A DNA stretch of 64,000 bases, taken from NCBI RefSeq assembly GCF_003045775.1, contig NZ_PXNS01000005.1, positions 310,001 to 374,000 on the forward strand. The letters run 5' to 3'. A program made the position numbers and the translations under genes. The notes beneath the pieces are model-generated. The model searched no databases. It had not been told where the DNA came from and saw nothing but the letters and a program-made list of their open reading frames with translations. This document shows positions 39,168-49,522 of this stretch, piece by piece (position 1 is the first letter of the stretch; the number at the start of each line of letters is the position of its first letter). The stretch is from Halomonas litopenaei. Lineage in GTDB: Bacteria; Pseudomonadota; Gammaproteobacteria; Pseudomonadales; Halomonadaceae.

Positions 39168-39920
39168 CTATCGCTTGCCTTTGGGGCCTTTGGCCTGGGG
39201 TCTGCCCTGGCCGCTCTTGCTCTTGTTGCCTTGCCCCTTGTTGCCTTGCCCCTTGTTGCCATGACCCTTGTGGCCTGCCTTGCCACCCCTGCCGCCGGCT
39301 GGCGCCTTGCCGCGGGGCTTGGGCTTGGGGGTGTCCGGCGGTACCCGGAAGTGCAGGTACAGATCCAGCACCAGTTCCGGCAACTGACCGACCAGGCGCT
39401 CGAGTCGCTCGCCTTCCCCGGCCAGATCGGCCATGTCGGGCTCGTCGGCGAACAGTCCCGACAGCGCCATGAAGGGCAACAGCAGTGTGGCCACGGTTTC
39501 TTCATCGCCCTCGAACCAGGCGGCCTCGTCGAGGAAGACGCCTTCCATGAAGCCGGCACACCAGTCGCCGATGGGCGTCTCTTCCGACGCCATGCCGTCC
39601 AGCGTCAGCTCGAAGGGCAGTTCGGGAAGACCGCCGCCTTCCAGCACGCCGATAGCGTTGGTCCTGAGCTGCTCGAGCAGGCCCAGGATGATCTCCCTTT
39701 CCTGGTCGCTTTCGAACTCGGGGGTGCCGTGAAACAGCTCCGCGACCCAGGCGGCAGCCTCGACATCCCGCGGCGCCACCGCCAGCGCGACCAGGAAGCC
39801 GTGGGCGCCGATCAGGTCCAGCGCATCGGGACCGGCGCGCTCCTCGAGAAAGTCATCGAGCAGGTCCAGAGCGTCGTCTTCGAGCAAGGGGAGGGGGAGC
39901 GGCGTTTCGGCGTCGGACAT
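39168..39920 (-). CDS. UPF0149 (YecA/YgfB) family protein with Gly/Lys/Asn-rich tail
   Basis: 250 residues. Residues 1 to about 195 are an acidic helical UPF0149 domain with the typical GDWCAGFMEG segment. The last 50 residues are a basic low-complexity tail made of GNKGQ-type units, coded by short tandem repeats at about 39210-39260. Metal or ribosome/secretion links are known for some YecA members that carry a SecA-type zinc motif, but that Cys motif is absent here. Function unknown. Confidence 0.8.
   Translation of the reverse strand: MSDAETPLPLPLLEDDALDLLDDFLEERAGPDALDLIGAHGFLVALAVAPRDVEAAAWVAELFHGTPEFESDQEREIILGLLEQLRTNAIGVLEGGGLPELPFELTLDGMASEETPIGDWCAGFMEGVFLDEAAWFEGDEETVATLLLPFMALSGLFADEPDMADLAGEGERLERLVGQLPELVLDLYLHFRVPPDTPKPKPRGKAPAGGRGGKAGHKGHGNKGQGNKGQGNKSKSGQGRPQAKGPKGKR
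39205..39262 (-). repeat. Tandem 15-base units coding GNKGQ repeats
   Basis: On the plus strand the unit reads TTGCCTTGCCCCTTG and repeats with slight variation; it encodes GNKGQGNKGQGNK in the UPF0149 protein tail. Such units can gain or lose copies by slippage. Confidence 0.7.
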
Positions 39921-40017
39921 GGGGCGCTCACTTGGCGAGGGGATGACTGGACGGTGGTCTTTACCGTCCCCGTTCGAGGCGGCATTCTAGCACTCCTTTA
40001 CCTACTCTGACTGCGTC

Positions 40018-40608
40018 ATGACCTCGACCCGGCCATCAATTCGCCCGCGCGCTCGCGGTGACTCTCCCACCCCGGTGTTGCCCGACGTCGACGACGCCTG
40101 GCTTCAGTCACTCGACGTCGCTGCCCTGCGCCAGGCGCTGATGGCAAGAGTCGTGGAGGCGGTGGCGCTGTGTCGTGACTATCATCCTGGGCTGCCGGAG
40201 CCGAAGGTGTGGTGCGATCTGCGCGGCAAGGGCGCAGGGCAGGCCCACTTCGGTCGCGGCGGACTGCGCTTCAATGGCCAGTTGTTGGAAGAGAACCGCC
40301 ACGCCTTCTTCACCGAGGTGGTGCCCCACGAGGTGGCCCACTGGCTGGTCTGGCACCTGGAAGATGGGCCTACCTTTCGCCCCCATGGCAGGGAGTGGCA
40401 GACCGTCATGCTCAGGCTGTTCGGCTTGGCCCCCCGGGTCACCCATCGCTTCGATACCGCCCGCTCGAGCCCTGTCCCGTATCGCTATCGCTGCGCCTGT
40501 CGCGAGCACGGATTCTCGGCACGGCGTCACGCCAACGCCCAGGCCGGTCAGGAGTATCGCTGCCGGCACTGTCGCGGCCGACTGTGCCTGGTTGGGAAGA
40601 AGTGCTGA
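40018..40608 (+). CDS. SprT-like zinc metalloprotease domain protein
   Basis: 196 residues. The zinc motif HEVAH is at 104-108 with a likely third ligand in the following HGREWQTVM segment, and the C-terminus has a zinc ribbon (CAC... and CRHCRGRLC). This matches bacterial SprT (165 residues in E. coli) with an N-terminal extension of about 30. The eukaryotic relative Spartan cleaves DNA-protein crosslinks; the bacterial role is not settled. The ATG at 40018 is the only suitable start. Confidence 0.85.
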   Translation: MTSTRPSIRPRARGDSPTPVLPDVDDAWLQSLDVAALRQALMARVVEAVALCRDYHPGLPEPKVWCDLRGKGAGQAHFGRGGLRFNGQLLEENRHAFFTEVVPHEVAHWLVWHLEDGPTFRPHGREWQTVMLRLFGLAPRVTHRFDTARSSPVPYRYRCACREHGFSARRHANAQAGQEYRCRHCRGRLCLVGKKC

Positions 40609-40778
40609 AATTTGCGCTTAACCTCTTGTTATAAAATAAAAAAATAGTCATACCAATGTCTAAGGGGAAACCCTGGCCTGGCGACGTTATGCTGGCTGTC
40701 AGGTTATTCGCGCCGGTCGGTCTCTCTTATTCAGGCGGCTGGCTCTTCACTTCGATGGGTATCCAAGGACAGAGCACC

Positions 40779-42728
<1,950 letters not shown>

Positions 42729-42754
42729 GGCTCATGGCGTAACAGCAGGTCCTG

Positions 42755-42794
42755 CGGGCCGGCTGCCGGAAACTTCCGGCGCCGGCCCGTTTTT
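42755..42794 (+). terminator. Terminator after acs
   Basis: A long GC-rich stem (CGGGCCGGC and GCCGGAA with their complements, one bulged T), short loop, then TTTTT at 42790-42794. Confidence 0.9.
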
Positions 42795-42962
42795 GCATAG
42801 TGATGGAGGCCGCAGAGTCGGCACCACGGGTAGCCGTTGAGGATGCTTGCGTCAGGGCGCTTGGGAAAGCCGGCAACCATGGGGTAACATGCTGTGCAAA
42901 CAAGCGTCTTGCGTTGCGGCGTCCAGGCCTGACACGCTGCATCGGAATCCGGAGGAGAGTCC

Positions 42963-43625
42963 ATGGCCTTTGCCCAGAAATTCATCGTAGCCGATGATCA
43001 TCCGCTGTTCCGTGCCGCCCTGACGCAGGCGCTTCGCCAGCTCGCGCCCCAGGCCGAAATCATCGAGGCCGACACCATGGAGGCCACCTCGGACGTGGTC
43101 ATTCGCCACCCCGACGCGGACCTGATCCTGCTCGATCTGCACATGCCTGGAGCCCACGGCTTCTCCGGGCTGATCCAGCTGCGTGGTCAGACCCCGGATG
43201 TGCCGGTGGCGGTGGTATCCGGCAGCGATGAAGTGCACGTCGTGCGCCGCGCCATCGACTACGGTGCCTCGGGGTTCATTCCCAAGTCCTCGTCGCTGGC
43301 GTTGATCGCCGAGGCGGTGGGCGAGATCCTCGACGGCGAAGTGTGGCTGCCGGAAGAGATGGCCGACGCCCTGGGTGAGGCCAACGAGGAAGAGGCGCGC
43401 TTTGCCGAGGCCATCGCCTCGCTGACGCCTCAGCAGTTCCGCGTACTCAACATGTTGACCGAAGGCCTGCTCAACAAGCAGATCGCCTACGAGCTGAACG
43501 TCTCCGAGGCCACCATCAAGGCCCACGTGACCGCCATCCTCAGAAAGCTGGGCGTGCACTCGCGCACCCAGGCGGTGATCGCTGCCCAGAAGCTCGAGGT
43601 CGAGCCACCCAAGGTCGAATCCTGA
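42963..43625 (+). CDS. LuxR-family response regulator, CrbR/ErdR-like
   Basis: 220 residues: a receiver domain (1 to about 125) with Asp11-Asp12, phospho-acceptor Asp58 (LILLDLHMPG) and the lysine of PKSSS, and a LuxR-type HTH (about 153-215) with LTPQQFRVLNMLTEGLLNKQIA (in parts) and VSEATIKAHVTAILRKLGV. CrbS/CrbR controls acs in Vibrio and ErdR does so in Pseudomonas; the position beside acs supports the same role. No sensor kinase is next to it. The ATG follows GGAGGAGA. Confidence 0.85.
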   Translation: MAFAQKFIVADDHPLFRAALTQALRQLAPQAEIIEADTMEATSDVVIRHPDADLILLDLHMPGAHGFSGLIQLRGQTPDVPVAVVSGSDEVHVVRRAIDYGASGFIPKSSSLALIAEAVGEILDGEVWLPEEMADALGEANEEEARFAEAIASLTPQQFRVLNMLTEGLLNKQIAYELNVSEATIKAHVTAILRKLGVHSRTQAVIAAQKLEVEPPKVES

Positions 43626-43645
43626 CGCGGTTGCTTGCGCATCGA

Positions 43646-43671
43646 CGACACCCCGCCCAGGCGGGGTGTCG
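43646..43671. terminator. Hairpin between convergent response regulator and LysR genes
   Basis: A perfect 12-base stem CGACACCCCGCC/GGCGGGGTGTCG with a CA loop core, followed by TGGTTCT. Confidence 0.6.
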
Positions 43672-43754
43672 TGGTTCTGGGGCTTGCGACACCACCGCGC
43701 CAGCGGGGGCCCAGTCCTATGCTGGCGCCGGCCCTGGTGGCAGCCAGCCGGTGT

Positions 43755-44702
43755 TCATTCGACGTCGTCCGGCAGCACCAGCCGGTCATGGCGGCCCATC
43801 AGAAAATCCTGATTCATTGCCAGCGCCTCGCGCAGGAAGTCCCACAGCAGACGCACCCGGGCAAGCTGGCGCTGCTCCTGCCGGGCGGTGATCCAGAACT
43901 GACGCACCACCGATACTTCGTCCTCCAGCAGCGGCATCAGCCCGTCTCTTCCCGCCGTCATGAAGCACGGCAGAATGCCCAGGCCTGCGCCGCTCTCGGT
44001 GGCCATCATCTGGGTCGTCACGCTGGTGCTGCGAAGCGCAAAGTGGGTCTGCGCCACCTGTTGCACCTGCGGCGACAGTAGCGGATCCAGGTAGTTGAGC
44101 TGCTCGCTGAACAACAGGTCGTCCACGTAGCCGATCAGCGGATGTGTGCCCAGCTGGGCAAGCTGCTGCGGTGCCCCGTGGCGCTCGACGTAGTGCCTCG
44201 CCGCGTAGAGCTTGAGCCGGTAGTCGCACAGTCGCGAGGTGACCAGACCGGGGTTGCCCGGTCGTTCGATGGTGATCGCCAGGTCTGCTTCATGGCGGCT
44301 GAGATTGACCACGCGAGGCAGCGCCAGCAGGTCCAGGGTGAGGCCGGGATGACGCCGGCAGAAGGCGCTGAGCAGCGGGGCCACCACCCAGGTCCCGAAG
44401 CCTTCGGTCACGCCAAGTCGGATCTGGCCCTCCAGGCGCAGGTTCTGATCGGTCAGGCTGTCGGCGGCCTCGTCGGCGTGTCGGGCCATCTGTTCCGCGT
44501 GGCTCTTCAGACGTTCGCCGGCGGGAGTCAGGCGGTAGCCGTGGGTGCTGCGTTCGAACAACTGGGTGTTGAGTCGCTGTTCGAAGCGGCGGGTTCGCCG
44601 CGACAGGGTCGAGTGGTCAACGCCCAGCCGTCGGGCGGCGTCGGACAGGCGGGCATGCCTGGCCACCTCGAGAAAGACCTGAAGGTCCTGCCAGTCGAGC
44701 AA
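43755..44702 (-). CDS. LysR-family transcriptional regulator
   Basis: 315 residues. The winged HTH is at 1-60 (VFLEVARHARLSDAARRLGVDHSTLSRRTRRFEQ in parts), followed by a substrate-binding fold from about residue 90. It is divergent from mmsA with about 250 bases between, and so probably controls that gene. The inducer is unknown; a methylmalonate-semialdehyde precursor is a guess from the neighbour. Confidence 0.88.
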   Translation of the reverse strand: MLDWQDLQVFLEVARHARLSDAARRLGVDHSTLSRRTRRFEQRLNTQLFERSTHGYRLTPAGERLKSHAEQMARHADEAADSLTDQNLRLEGQIRLGVTEGFGTWVVAPLLSAFCRRHPGLTLDLLALPRVVNLSRHEADLAITIERPGNPGLVTSRLCDYRLKLYAARHYVERHGAPQQLAQLGTHPLIGYVDDLLFSEQLNYLDPLLSPQVQQVAQTHFALRSTSVTTQMMATESGAGLGILPCFMTAGRDGLMPLLEDEVSVVRQFWITARQEQRQLARVRLLWDFLREALAMNQDFLMGRHDRLVLPDDVE

Positions 44703-44950
44703 AAATCACCTCCGCTAAGCGACGACGTCGTGGACTTCGATGTGTTTGTGGTTGTGCATCAGTGCACAAGCAATGTGCCTGACTGGCCGTTGTTTGGCCA
44801 TTCTACCTGTGTCTAGACTGGTCAGCATGGATAGCCGTGCCGTGGTGCACACCGCCACAGCGATCAAGGCGGCTGCTGGCATGGCAGTACGCCCAGTCCA
44901 TCTCATACGACGCCACGCTCATGCACAACGACAACAGCCGGAGCACGCCC

Positions 44951-46450
44951 ATGTCAGTCCGCGAAATTCCCATGATCATCGATGGCCAGGCCGTCCCCTC
45001 GCAGTCCAGCGAATGGCGCGATGTGATCAATCCGGCGACCCAGCAAGTGGTCGCGCGGGTGCCGTTCTGTACCCTGGAGGAGGTCGACCGGGCCGTTGCC
45101 AGCGCCCATCAGGCCTTTGCCACCTGGCGCAAGGTGCCGCTGGCCAAGCGCATGCGCATCATGCTCAAGCTGCAGGCGCTGATTCGCGAGCATACCCCGG
45201 AGCTTGCCGCCCTGATCACCGAGGAGCACGGCAAGACCCTGCCCGACGCCGAAGGTGAAGTCGGTCGTGGTCTCGAGGTGGTCGAACACGCCTGCTCGAT
45301 CACCTCGCTGCAACTGGGGGAGCTGGCCGAGAACGCCGCCAACGAGGTGGACGTCTACACCCTCAACCAGCCGCTGGGGGTAGGTGCCGGCATCACCGCC
45401 TTCAACTTCCCCATCATGTTGCCCTGCTTCATGTTCCCGCTGGCCATTGCCACCGGCAACACCTTCGTGCTGAAGCCCTCCGAACAGGACCCGAGCTCCA
45501 CCCTGCGCCTGGTGGAACTGGCGCTCGAGGCCGGTGTCCCCGCCGGTGTCCTCAACGTGGTGCATGGCGGCCCTGATGTCGCCAATCACCTGTGCGAGCA
45601 CCCGGATATCAAGGCCATGTCGTTTATCGGGTCCACCCATGTCGGCACCCAGCTTTATCGCCGTGCCAGCGAGTCCGGCAAGCGCGCTCAAGCCATGATG
45701 GGTGCCAAGAACCACTGTGTGGTGATGCCTGACGCCAACCGCTCTCAGGCCATCAACAACCTGCTGGGGTCGGCCTTCGGCGCCGCCGGCCAGCGCTGCA
45801 TGGCCAACTCGGTGGTGGTGCTGGTCGGCCAGGCCCGGGAGTGGCTCGAGGATATCGTCGAGGGGGCTCGCAACATGAAGGTGGGGCCGGGCACCGACCG
45901 CGAGGCGGATCTCGGGCCTCTGGTGTCACCGGCGGCCAAGGATCGTGTCGAAGGCTTGATCGCCAAGGGCGAACAGGAAGGCGCTCGGCTGCTGGTCGAC
46001 GGACGTGGCTGCCAGGTCGAGGGCTACCCCGACGGCAACTTCGTCGGCCCAACCCTGTTCGCCGGCGTGACGGCGGACATGAGCATCTATCGTGAAGAGG
46101 TGTTCGGTCCGGTGCTGTGCGTGGTCGAGGTGGACACGCTGGACGAGGCCATCGCCTTCGTCAACGCCAACCCCAACGGCAATGGTACTTCCATCTTCAC
46201 CAATTCCGGCTGGGTGGCGCGTCGCTTCGAGAGCGATATCGATGTCGGTCAGGTGGGCATCAATGTGCCGATCCCGGTGCCGGTGGCCTACTTCAGTTTT
46301 ACCGGCTCGCGCGCCTCCAAGTTGGGTGACCTTGGCCCCAATGGCAAGCAGGCCATCAGCTTCTGGACCCAGACCAAGACGGTGACCGCGCGCTGGTTCG
46401 AGCCGGAAAACGTCTCGAGCGGCATCAACAGCACCATCTCGCTCGGCTGA
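44951..46450 (+). CDS. mmsA: CoA-acylating methylmalonate-semialdehyde dehydrogenase
   Basis: 499 residues. The catalytic Cys283 lies in FGAAGQRCMANS, and the GAKNHCVV motif at 251-258 has Asn where ordinary aldehyde dehydrogenases have the general-base Glu, a hallmark of the CoA-dependent MmsA group. It converts methylmalonate (or malonate) semialdehyde to propionyl-CoA (or acetyl-CoA) in valine, beta-alanine or inositol breakdown. The start at 44951 follows CCGGAG; ATGs at 44921 and 44837 are less likely. mmsB and other valine genes are absent. Confidence 0.92.
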   Translation: MSVREIPMIIDGQAVPSQSSEWRDVINPATQQVVARVPFCTLEEVDRAVASAHQAFATWRKVPLAKRMRIMLKLQALIREHTPELAALITEEHGKTLPDAEGEVGRGLEVVEHACSITSLQLGELAENAANEVDVYTLNQPLGVGAGITAFNFPIMLPCFMFPLAIATGNTFVLKPSEQDPSSTLRLVELALEAGVPAGVLNVVHGGPDVANHLCEHPDIKAMSFIGSTHVGTQLYRRASESGKRAQAMMGAKNHCVVMPDANRSQAINNLLGSAFGAAGQRCMANSVVVLVGQAREWLEDIVEGARNMKVGPGTDREADLGPLVSPAAKDRVEGLIAKGEQEGARLLVDGRGCQVEGYPDGNFVGPTLFAGVTADMSIYREEVFGPVLCVVEVDTLDEAIAFVNANPNGNGTSIFTNSGWVARRFESDIDVGQVGINVPIPVPVAYFSFTGSRASKLGDLGPNGKQAISFWTQTKTVTARWFEPENVSSGINSTISLG

Positions 46451-46531
46451 TCCAGGGCCGAGCAGGCATGCTGACGCAGCGGCCACGTCCTGTCTGACTC
46501 GAGCTCTCGGGCCTGGCCCGGCTGCAGGCTG

Positions 46532-46563
46532 CGATGCCCCCATCAAGGGGGCATCGTCGTTTT
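46532..46563 (+). terminator. Terminator after mmsA
   Basis: A 10-base stem (CGATGCCCCC with GGGGGCATCG), loop ATCAA, then TCGTTTT. Confidence 0.75.
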
Positions 46564-46608
46564 CGGCAGCGGCGACCCGGCATTCGATCAAAGTACCAGA
46601 GCACTAAA

Positions 46609-46636
46609 TTGACCTTTACGTTAACGTCAATGTATT
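46609..46636 (+). promoter_or_regulatory. Promoter with LiuR/MerR-like operator
   Basis: A near-perfect 16-base palindrome TTTACGTTAACGTCAA (46615-46630) sits between a -35 hexamer TTGACC (46609-46614) and a -10-like TGTATT (46631-46636). An operator within the -35/-10 spacer is the MerR-family habit, and the palindrome resembles the motif described for LiuR, the MerR-type regulator of branched-chain amino acid use. No merR/liuR gene is in the window. Confidence 0.6.
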
Positions 46637-46677
46637 GCCTGGCCCTTCTTCCATGCCCACGTCAGCCCGGAGCCCCC

Positions 46678-47277
46678 ATGAGCCCCTCGATCAGCCCATC
46701 TCTCAGCCGCTTTCCCGTCCCCGAATCACTGAACGATCTGCCCGATGATATCCGTGACAGCATCCTGGCGGTTCAGGAGAAGGCGGGCTTCGTGCCTAAT
46801 GTCTTCTTGATGCTGGCCCATCGGCCGGCGGAGTTTCGTGCCTTCTTCGCCTATCACGATGCGCTGATGGAGCGTGAGTCCGATAGCCTGACCAAGGCCG
46901 AGAAGGAGATGATCGTGGTCGCCACCAGCGCCCGCAACCACTGCCTCTACTGCGTGGTGGCTCATGGAGCGCTGGTCAGGATCTACAGCAAGGATCCTCT
47001 GCTCGCCGACCAGGTGGCGGTCAACCATCGCAGTTCTGGCTTGAGCGAGCGACATCGCGTCATGCTGGACTTCGCGCTGCACTGCGCAATCGATCTGGGC
47101 GAGCTGACCGGTGAGTGGGAGCAACGTCTGCAGGCGGTGGGGTTCAGCCGCGACGATATCTGGGATATCGGTGCGATCTGCGCCTTCTTTGGGCTGTCCA
47201 ACCGCCTGGTGACCTTGACCGGGACGCCTCCCAACCCGGAATTCTATTTGATGGGCAGGGTGCCCAGGGACGCCTGA
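46678..47277 (+). CDS. Peroxidase-related protein with AhpD-like core
   Basis: 199 residues from the ATG at 46678 (CGGAG 7 bases upstream). It contains the full AhpD signature E-X11-CxxC-X3-H: Glu77, Cys89, Cys92 and His96 (NHCLYCVVAH). This places it in the carboxymuconolactone decarboxylase-like fold, in the group named 'uncharacterized peroxidase-related enzyme'. It could reduce hydroperoxides with a thiol partner. Its promoter carries a LiuR-like palindrome, suggesting a link to branched-chain amino acid or fatty acid breakdown. The 3' end is 2 bases from the convergent gene. Confidence 0.82.
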   Translation: MSPSISPSLSRFPVPESLNDLPDDIRDSILAVQEKAGFVPNVFLMLAHRPAEFRAFFAYHDALMERESDSLTKAEKEMIVVATSARNHCLYCVVAHGALVRIYSKDPLLADQVAVNHRSSGLSERHRVMLDFALHCAIDLGELTGEWEQRLQAVGFSRDDIWDIGAICAFFGLSNRLVTLTGTPPNPEFYLMGRVPRDA

Positions 47278-47279
47278 TC

Positions 47280-47951
47280 TCAGCCCATCAGCTTCGACAG
47301 TGGTTGCTCTGCCAGATCGGCAAGCCAGTGAGTGAGGGCGGAGCGCTGGGCCGCATGAAGGACCAGGCCCACGGTGTCATCGCTGTCGGCGGGGGAGTCA
47401 TCGTGGGGCAGGCTGACGGCGAAGTCGCCTTCTTCCAGGTGGAACTCGTGAATCTCGCGCAGGCCTACCGGGGTCTCGCAGCGAATCGAGCGGTAGCTGT
47501 CGTCTTCGCCATAGATGAGGCGATGGCAGACCTTGTAGCGTGTGTAGAGCGAGAGTCCGCCGGGGAAGGCCGGCCACTTCGCCGGGTGAAGGCGAATATC
47601 GCTATCCAGCCCCATGGCATTGGCCTCGGCGCTGGACAACGCCTCTTCCAGGGCCGGGGCGAGCAGTGGGCGTGACTGGGTGTGTGGTGCGGCGTTGATG
47701 AGGTCCTGGGGGCGGTGGATGTCGGCGTCCCGGAAGTTCAGGGTGTGCTGTTCGCAGTCGCCGTTTTCCCAGCCTTCGAGCAGTCGTAACGTCAGTCGGC
47801 CCTGGCGCATCGGCGCGAAGACCAGCAGATTGAGGGCCAGCAGCAGATGCAGGCGTCGCTCGCTGGTCTGGTTGTCGAAGGCGGTATAGGGCGAACTGAA
47901 TAGCCGATGCAGGCGACCGGGCGCGTGTTCCTTGGCTTCATGGTAGGACAT
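47280..47951 (-). CDS. Hypothetical protein, unrecognised family
   Basis: 223 residues from the ATG at 47951, which has GAGGAAAA about 9 bases upstream; a longer frame to 47987 is less likely. There is no signal peptide. One hydrophobic stretch (RLHLLLALNLLVF, about residues 31-43) may be buried helix rather than membrane. The rest is mixed and mildly acidic. I do not recognise the family. It lies downstream of the diguanylate cyclase on the same strand, 180 bases away, and convergent with the peroxidase-related gene. Confidence 0.7.
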   Translation of the reverse strand: MSYHEAKEHAPGRLHRLFSSPYTAFDNQTSERRLHLLLALNLLVFAPMRQGRLTLRLLEGWENGDCEQHTLNFRDADIHRPQDLINAAPHTQSRPLLAPALEEALSSAEANAMGLDSDIRLHPAKWPAFPGGLSLYTRYKVCHRLIYGEDDSYRSIRCETPVGLREIHEFHLEEGDFAVSLPHDDSPADSDDTVGLVLHAAQRSALTHWLADLAEQPLSKLMG

Positions 47952-48130
47952 GGGGCATTTTCCTCGAGACCGTACGACAACCAGCACATGCCACCATCAG
48001 GACCTGGTTGAAGCAGGGGCGTCTGCCGAGCTTCCCGCATGCCCTGATCGAGGCTGTTTATTTTAGATCCAACTTTATTAGCAGAAATTTAAATTTTTAT
48101 CGAGACAATGCCGAGCCAGGCGAGTGGAAG

Positions 48131-49282
48131 TCAGTGATCGTCACTCTGGGCGGCCGTTGAGCTGGTTGTCTTCTCTGCTGCCTGGGCGGGGGCTGGCAAC
48201 GTCCTGGCTGAGGTCTTCGAGGCGGCCTCTGCGGCACTGCGCTTTCTGGCTTCCTTGTTGCGATACATCATGGCGTCGGCGGCGCGCAGCAGTTCTTCCT
48301 CGCGCAGGTAGTCTCGATCCCCGGTCTCGGCGACGCCCAGGCTGATCGAGAAGTTCGGGTACTTGCTCTGGAAGGCCAGTTCAATCTTGCTGCCGATGGT
48401 CTTGGCGCTCTTGGCGTCACAGTCTGGCAGGATACAGCAGAATTCATCCCCCCCGAGGCGGCAGCAGATGTCGCTGCTGCGGACCGTTTCACGCATGATC
48501 TGGCCGAAGGTGACAAGGATTTCATCACCCTTGTGGTGGCCGTGGGTATCGTTGATCTGCTTGAAGTCATCGATATCGCAGTAGATCAGGCTGACCAGCG
48601 AGTGACGTCGCTCGGCCATGCGGATCTCCCTGTTCAGGGCCTCGCTCATGCCTCGCTTGTTGAACAGCCCGGTGAGGGCGTCCTTTTCTGCGTAGGCGGC
48701 CAGCTCCTTGGTCTTCTCTTCCAGGTTGCGAGCGTAGAGCTCCATCCGGCGCTTGGCGCTGTGGACCTCGTTGAGCAGGGTATCGATATAGGTATCGAAG
48801 ACCAGGGTGATATCGAAGTACATCAATTTGTCGAGGTTGTTCTTCGCCGACTTGGTCGCCTGCACGTCCTCGAGGTTCTCGTCGATGACGCGAAACAGGA
48901 TTTCCTTGAGCGTGCGCATGGCGGCCAGAAACAGCTTGGGTTCGACGCCGATACGCTTGTGCACCAGACCGATGCGCAGCCGACTGTTGACGTATTCCGC
49001 GTCGTAGTAGCCGGTGAAGATGTCGAGGACGTACTGGCGCTGGGCCGAGCGCAGTCGCTGCAGGGTCTCGGAGTCGCCGATCAGCAGGCTGATCTCGTCG
49101 ATCTCGGTCTGCCGCTCGTAGAACTCTTCGACGATGATCTCGATATGCTCGTTGATGAGGGGTTTGAGCGCTGCCAGATCGGCCAGGTCGGCTTCGTCGA
49201 GGCTCAGGAATTCCTTGCGACGCTGGATCTCGACCTCGCTGATGTGCATCTGTTCCAGCAGGGACTTGTCGATTGGCCTCAT
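48131..49282 (-). CDS. Globin-coupled diguanylate cyclase
   Basis: 383 residues. The first 165 form a protoglobin-type sensor with the proximal heme ligand expected at His108 (RIGLVHKRIG), then a helical linker, and a GGDEF domain (about 195-355) with intact GGDEF at 277-281 and an inhibitory RxxD site (RSSD, 268-271). It should sense oxygen or a related gas through heme and make cyclic di-GMP. The layout matches E. coli DosC. No EAL domain is present. The start at 49282 is preferred over 49426 because it begins at the globin domain. A Ser/Ala/Thr tail of about 30 residues follows. Confidence 0.88.
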   Translation of the reverse strand: MRPIDKSLLEQMHISEVEIQRRKEFLSLDEADLADLAALKPLINEHIEIIVEEFYERQTEIDEISLLIGDSETLQRLRSAQRQYVLDIFTGYYDAEYVNSRLRIGLVHKRIGVEPKLFLAAMRTLKEILFRVIDENLEDVQATKSAKNNLDKLMYFDITLVFDTYIDTLLNEVHSAKRRMELYARNLEEKTKELAAYAEKDALTGLFNKRGMSEALNREIRMAERRHSLVSLIYCDIDDFKQINDTHGHHKGDEILVTFGQIMRETVRSSDICCRLGGDEFCCILPDCDAKSAKTIGSKIELAFQSKYPNFSISLGVAETGDRDYLREEELLRAADAMMYRNKEARKRSAAEAASKTSARTLPAPAQAAEKTTSSTAAQSDDH

Positions 49283-49522
49283 GGCAACTCTCACTGGATG
49301 GGTGCGACCACTGCGGAACGACATCGAGCCGTGCGGCCGCACCATGTCTTGAAGGCTACCTTCAAGATATATCGTGGATTGGAGACTCCTGCATCGCATT
49401 TTCGCGGTTTTACACGCAATTGACACACACCTATTCCACGCGGTGCGCGATCAAGTACACCATCCTAGGTATGCTGTGGATCTACTGCTGGAGAGGGGGA
49501 AAGTTGGCGCCTGGCCCTAAGT

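Noticed and set aside
40676..40700. Possible sigma-54 promoter (TGGCGAC...ATGC) before acs
   Set aside because: The spacing between the GG and GC elements is one base too short and the -12 element lacks the TTGC form.
43900..44950. mmsB or other valine-pathway genes near mmsA
   Set aside because: The flanking genes are a LysR regulator and an AhpD-like protein; nothing resembling 3-hydroxyisobutyrate dehydrogenase is present in the window.
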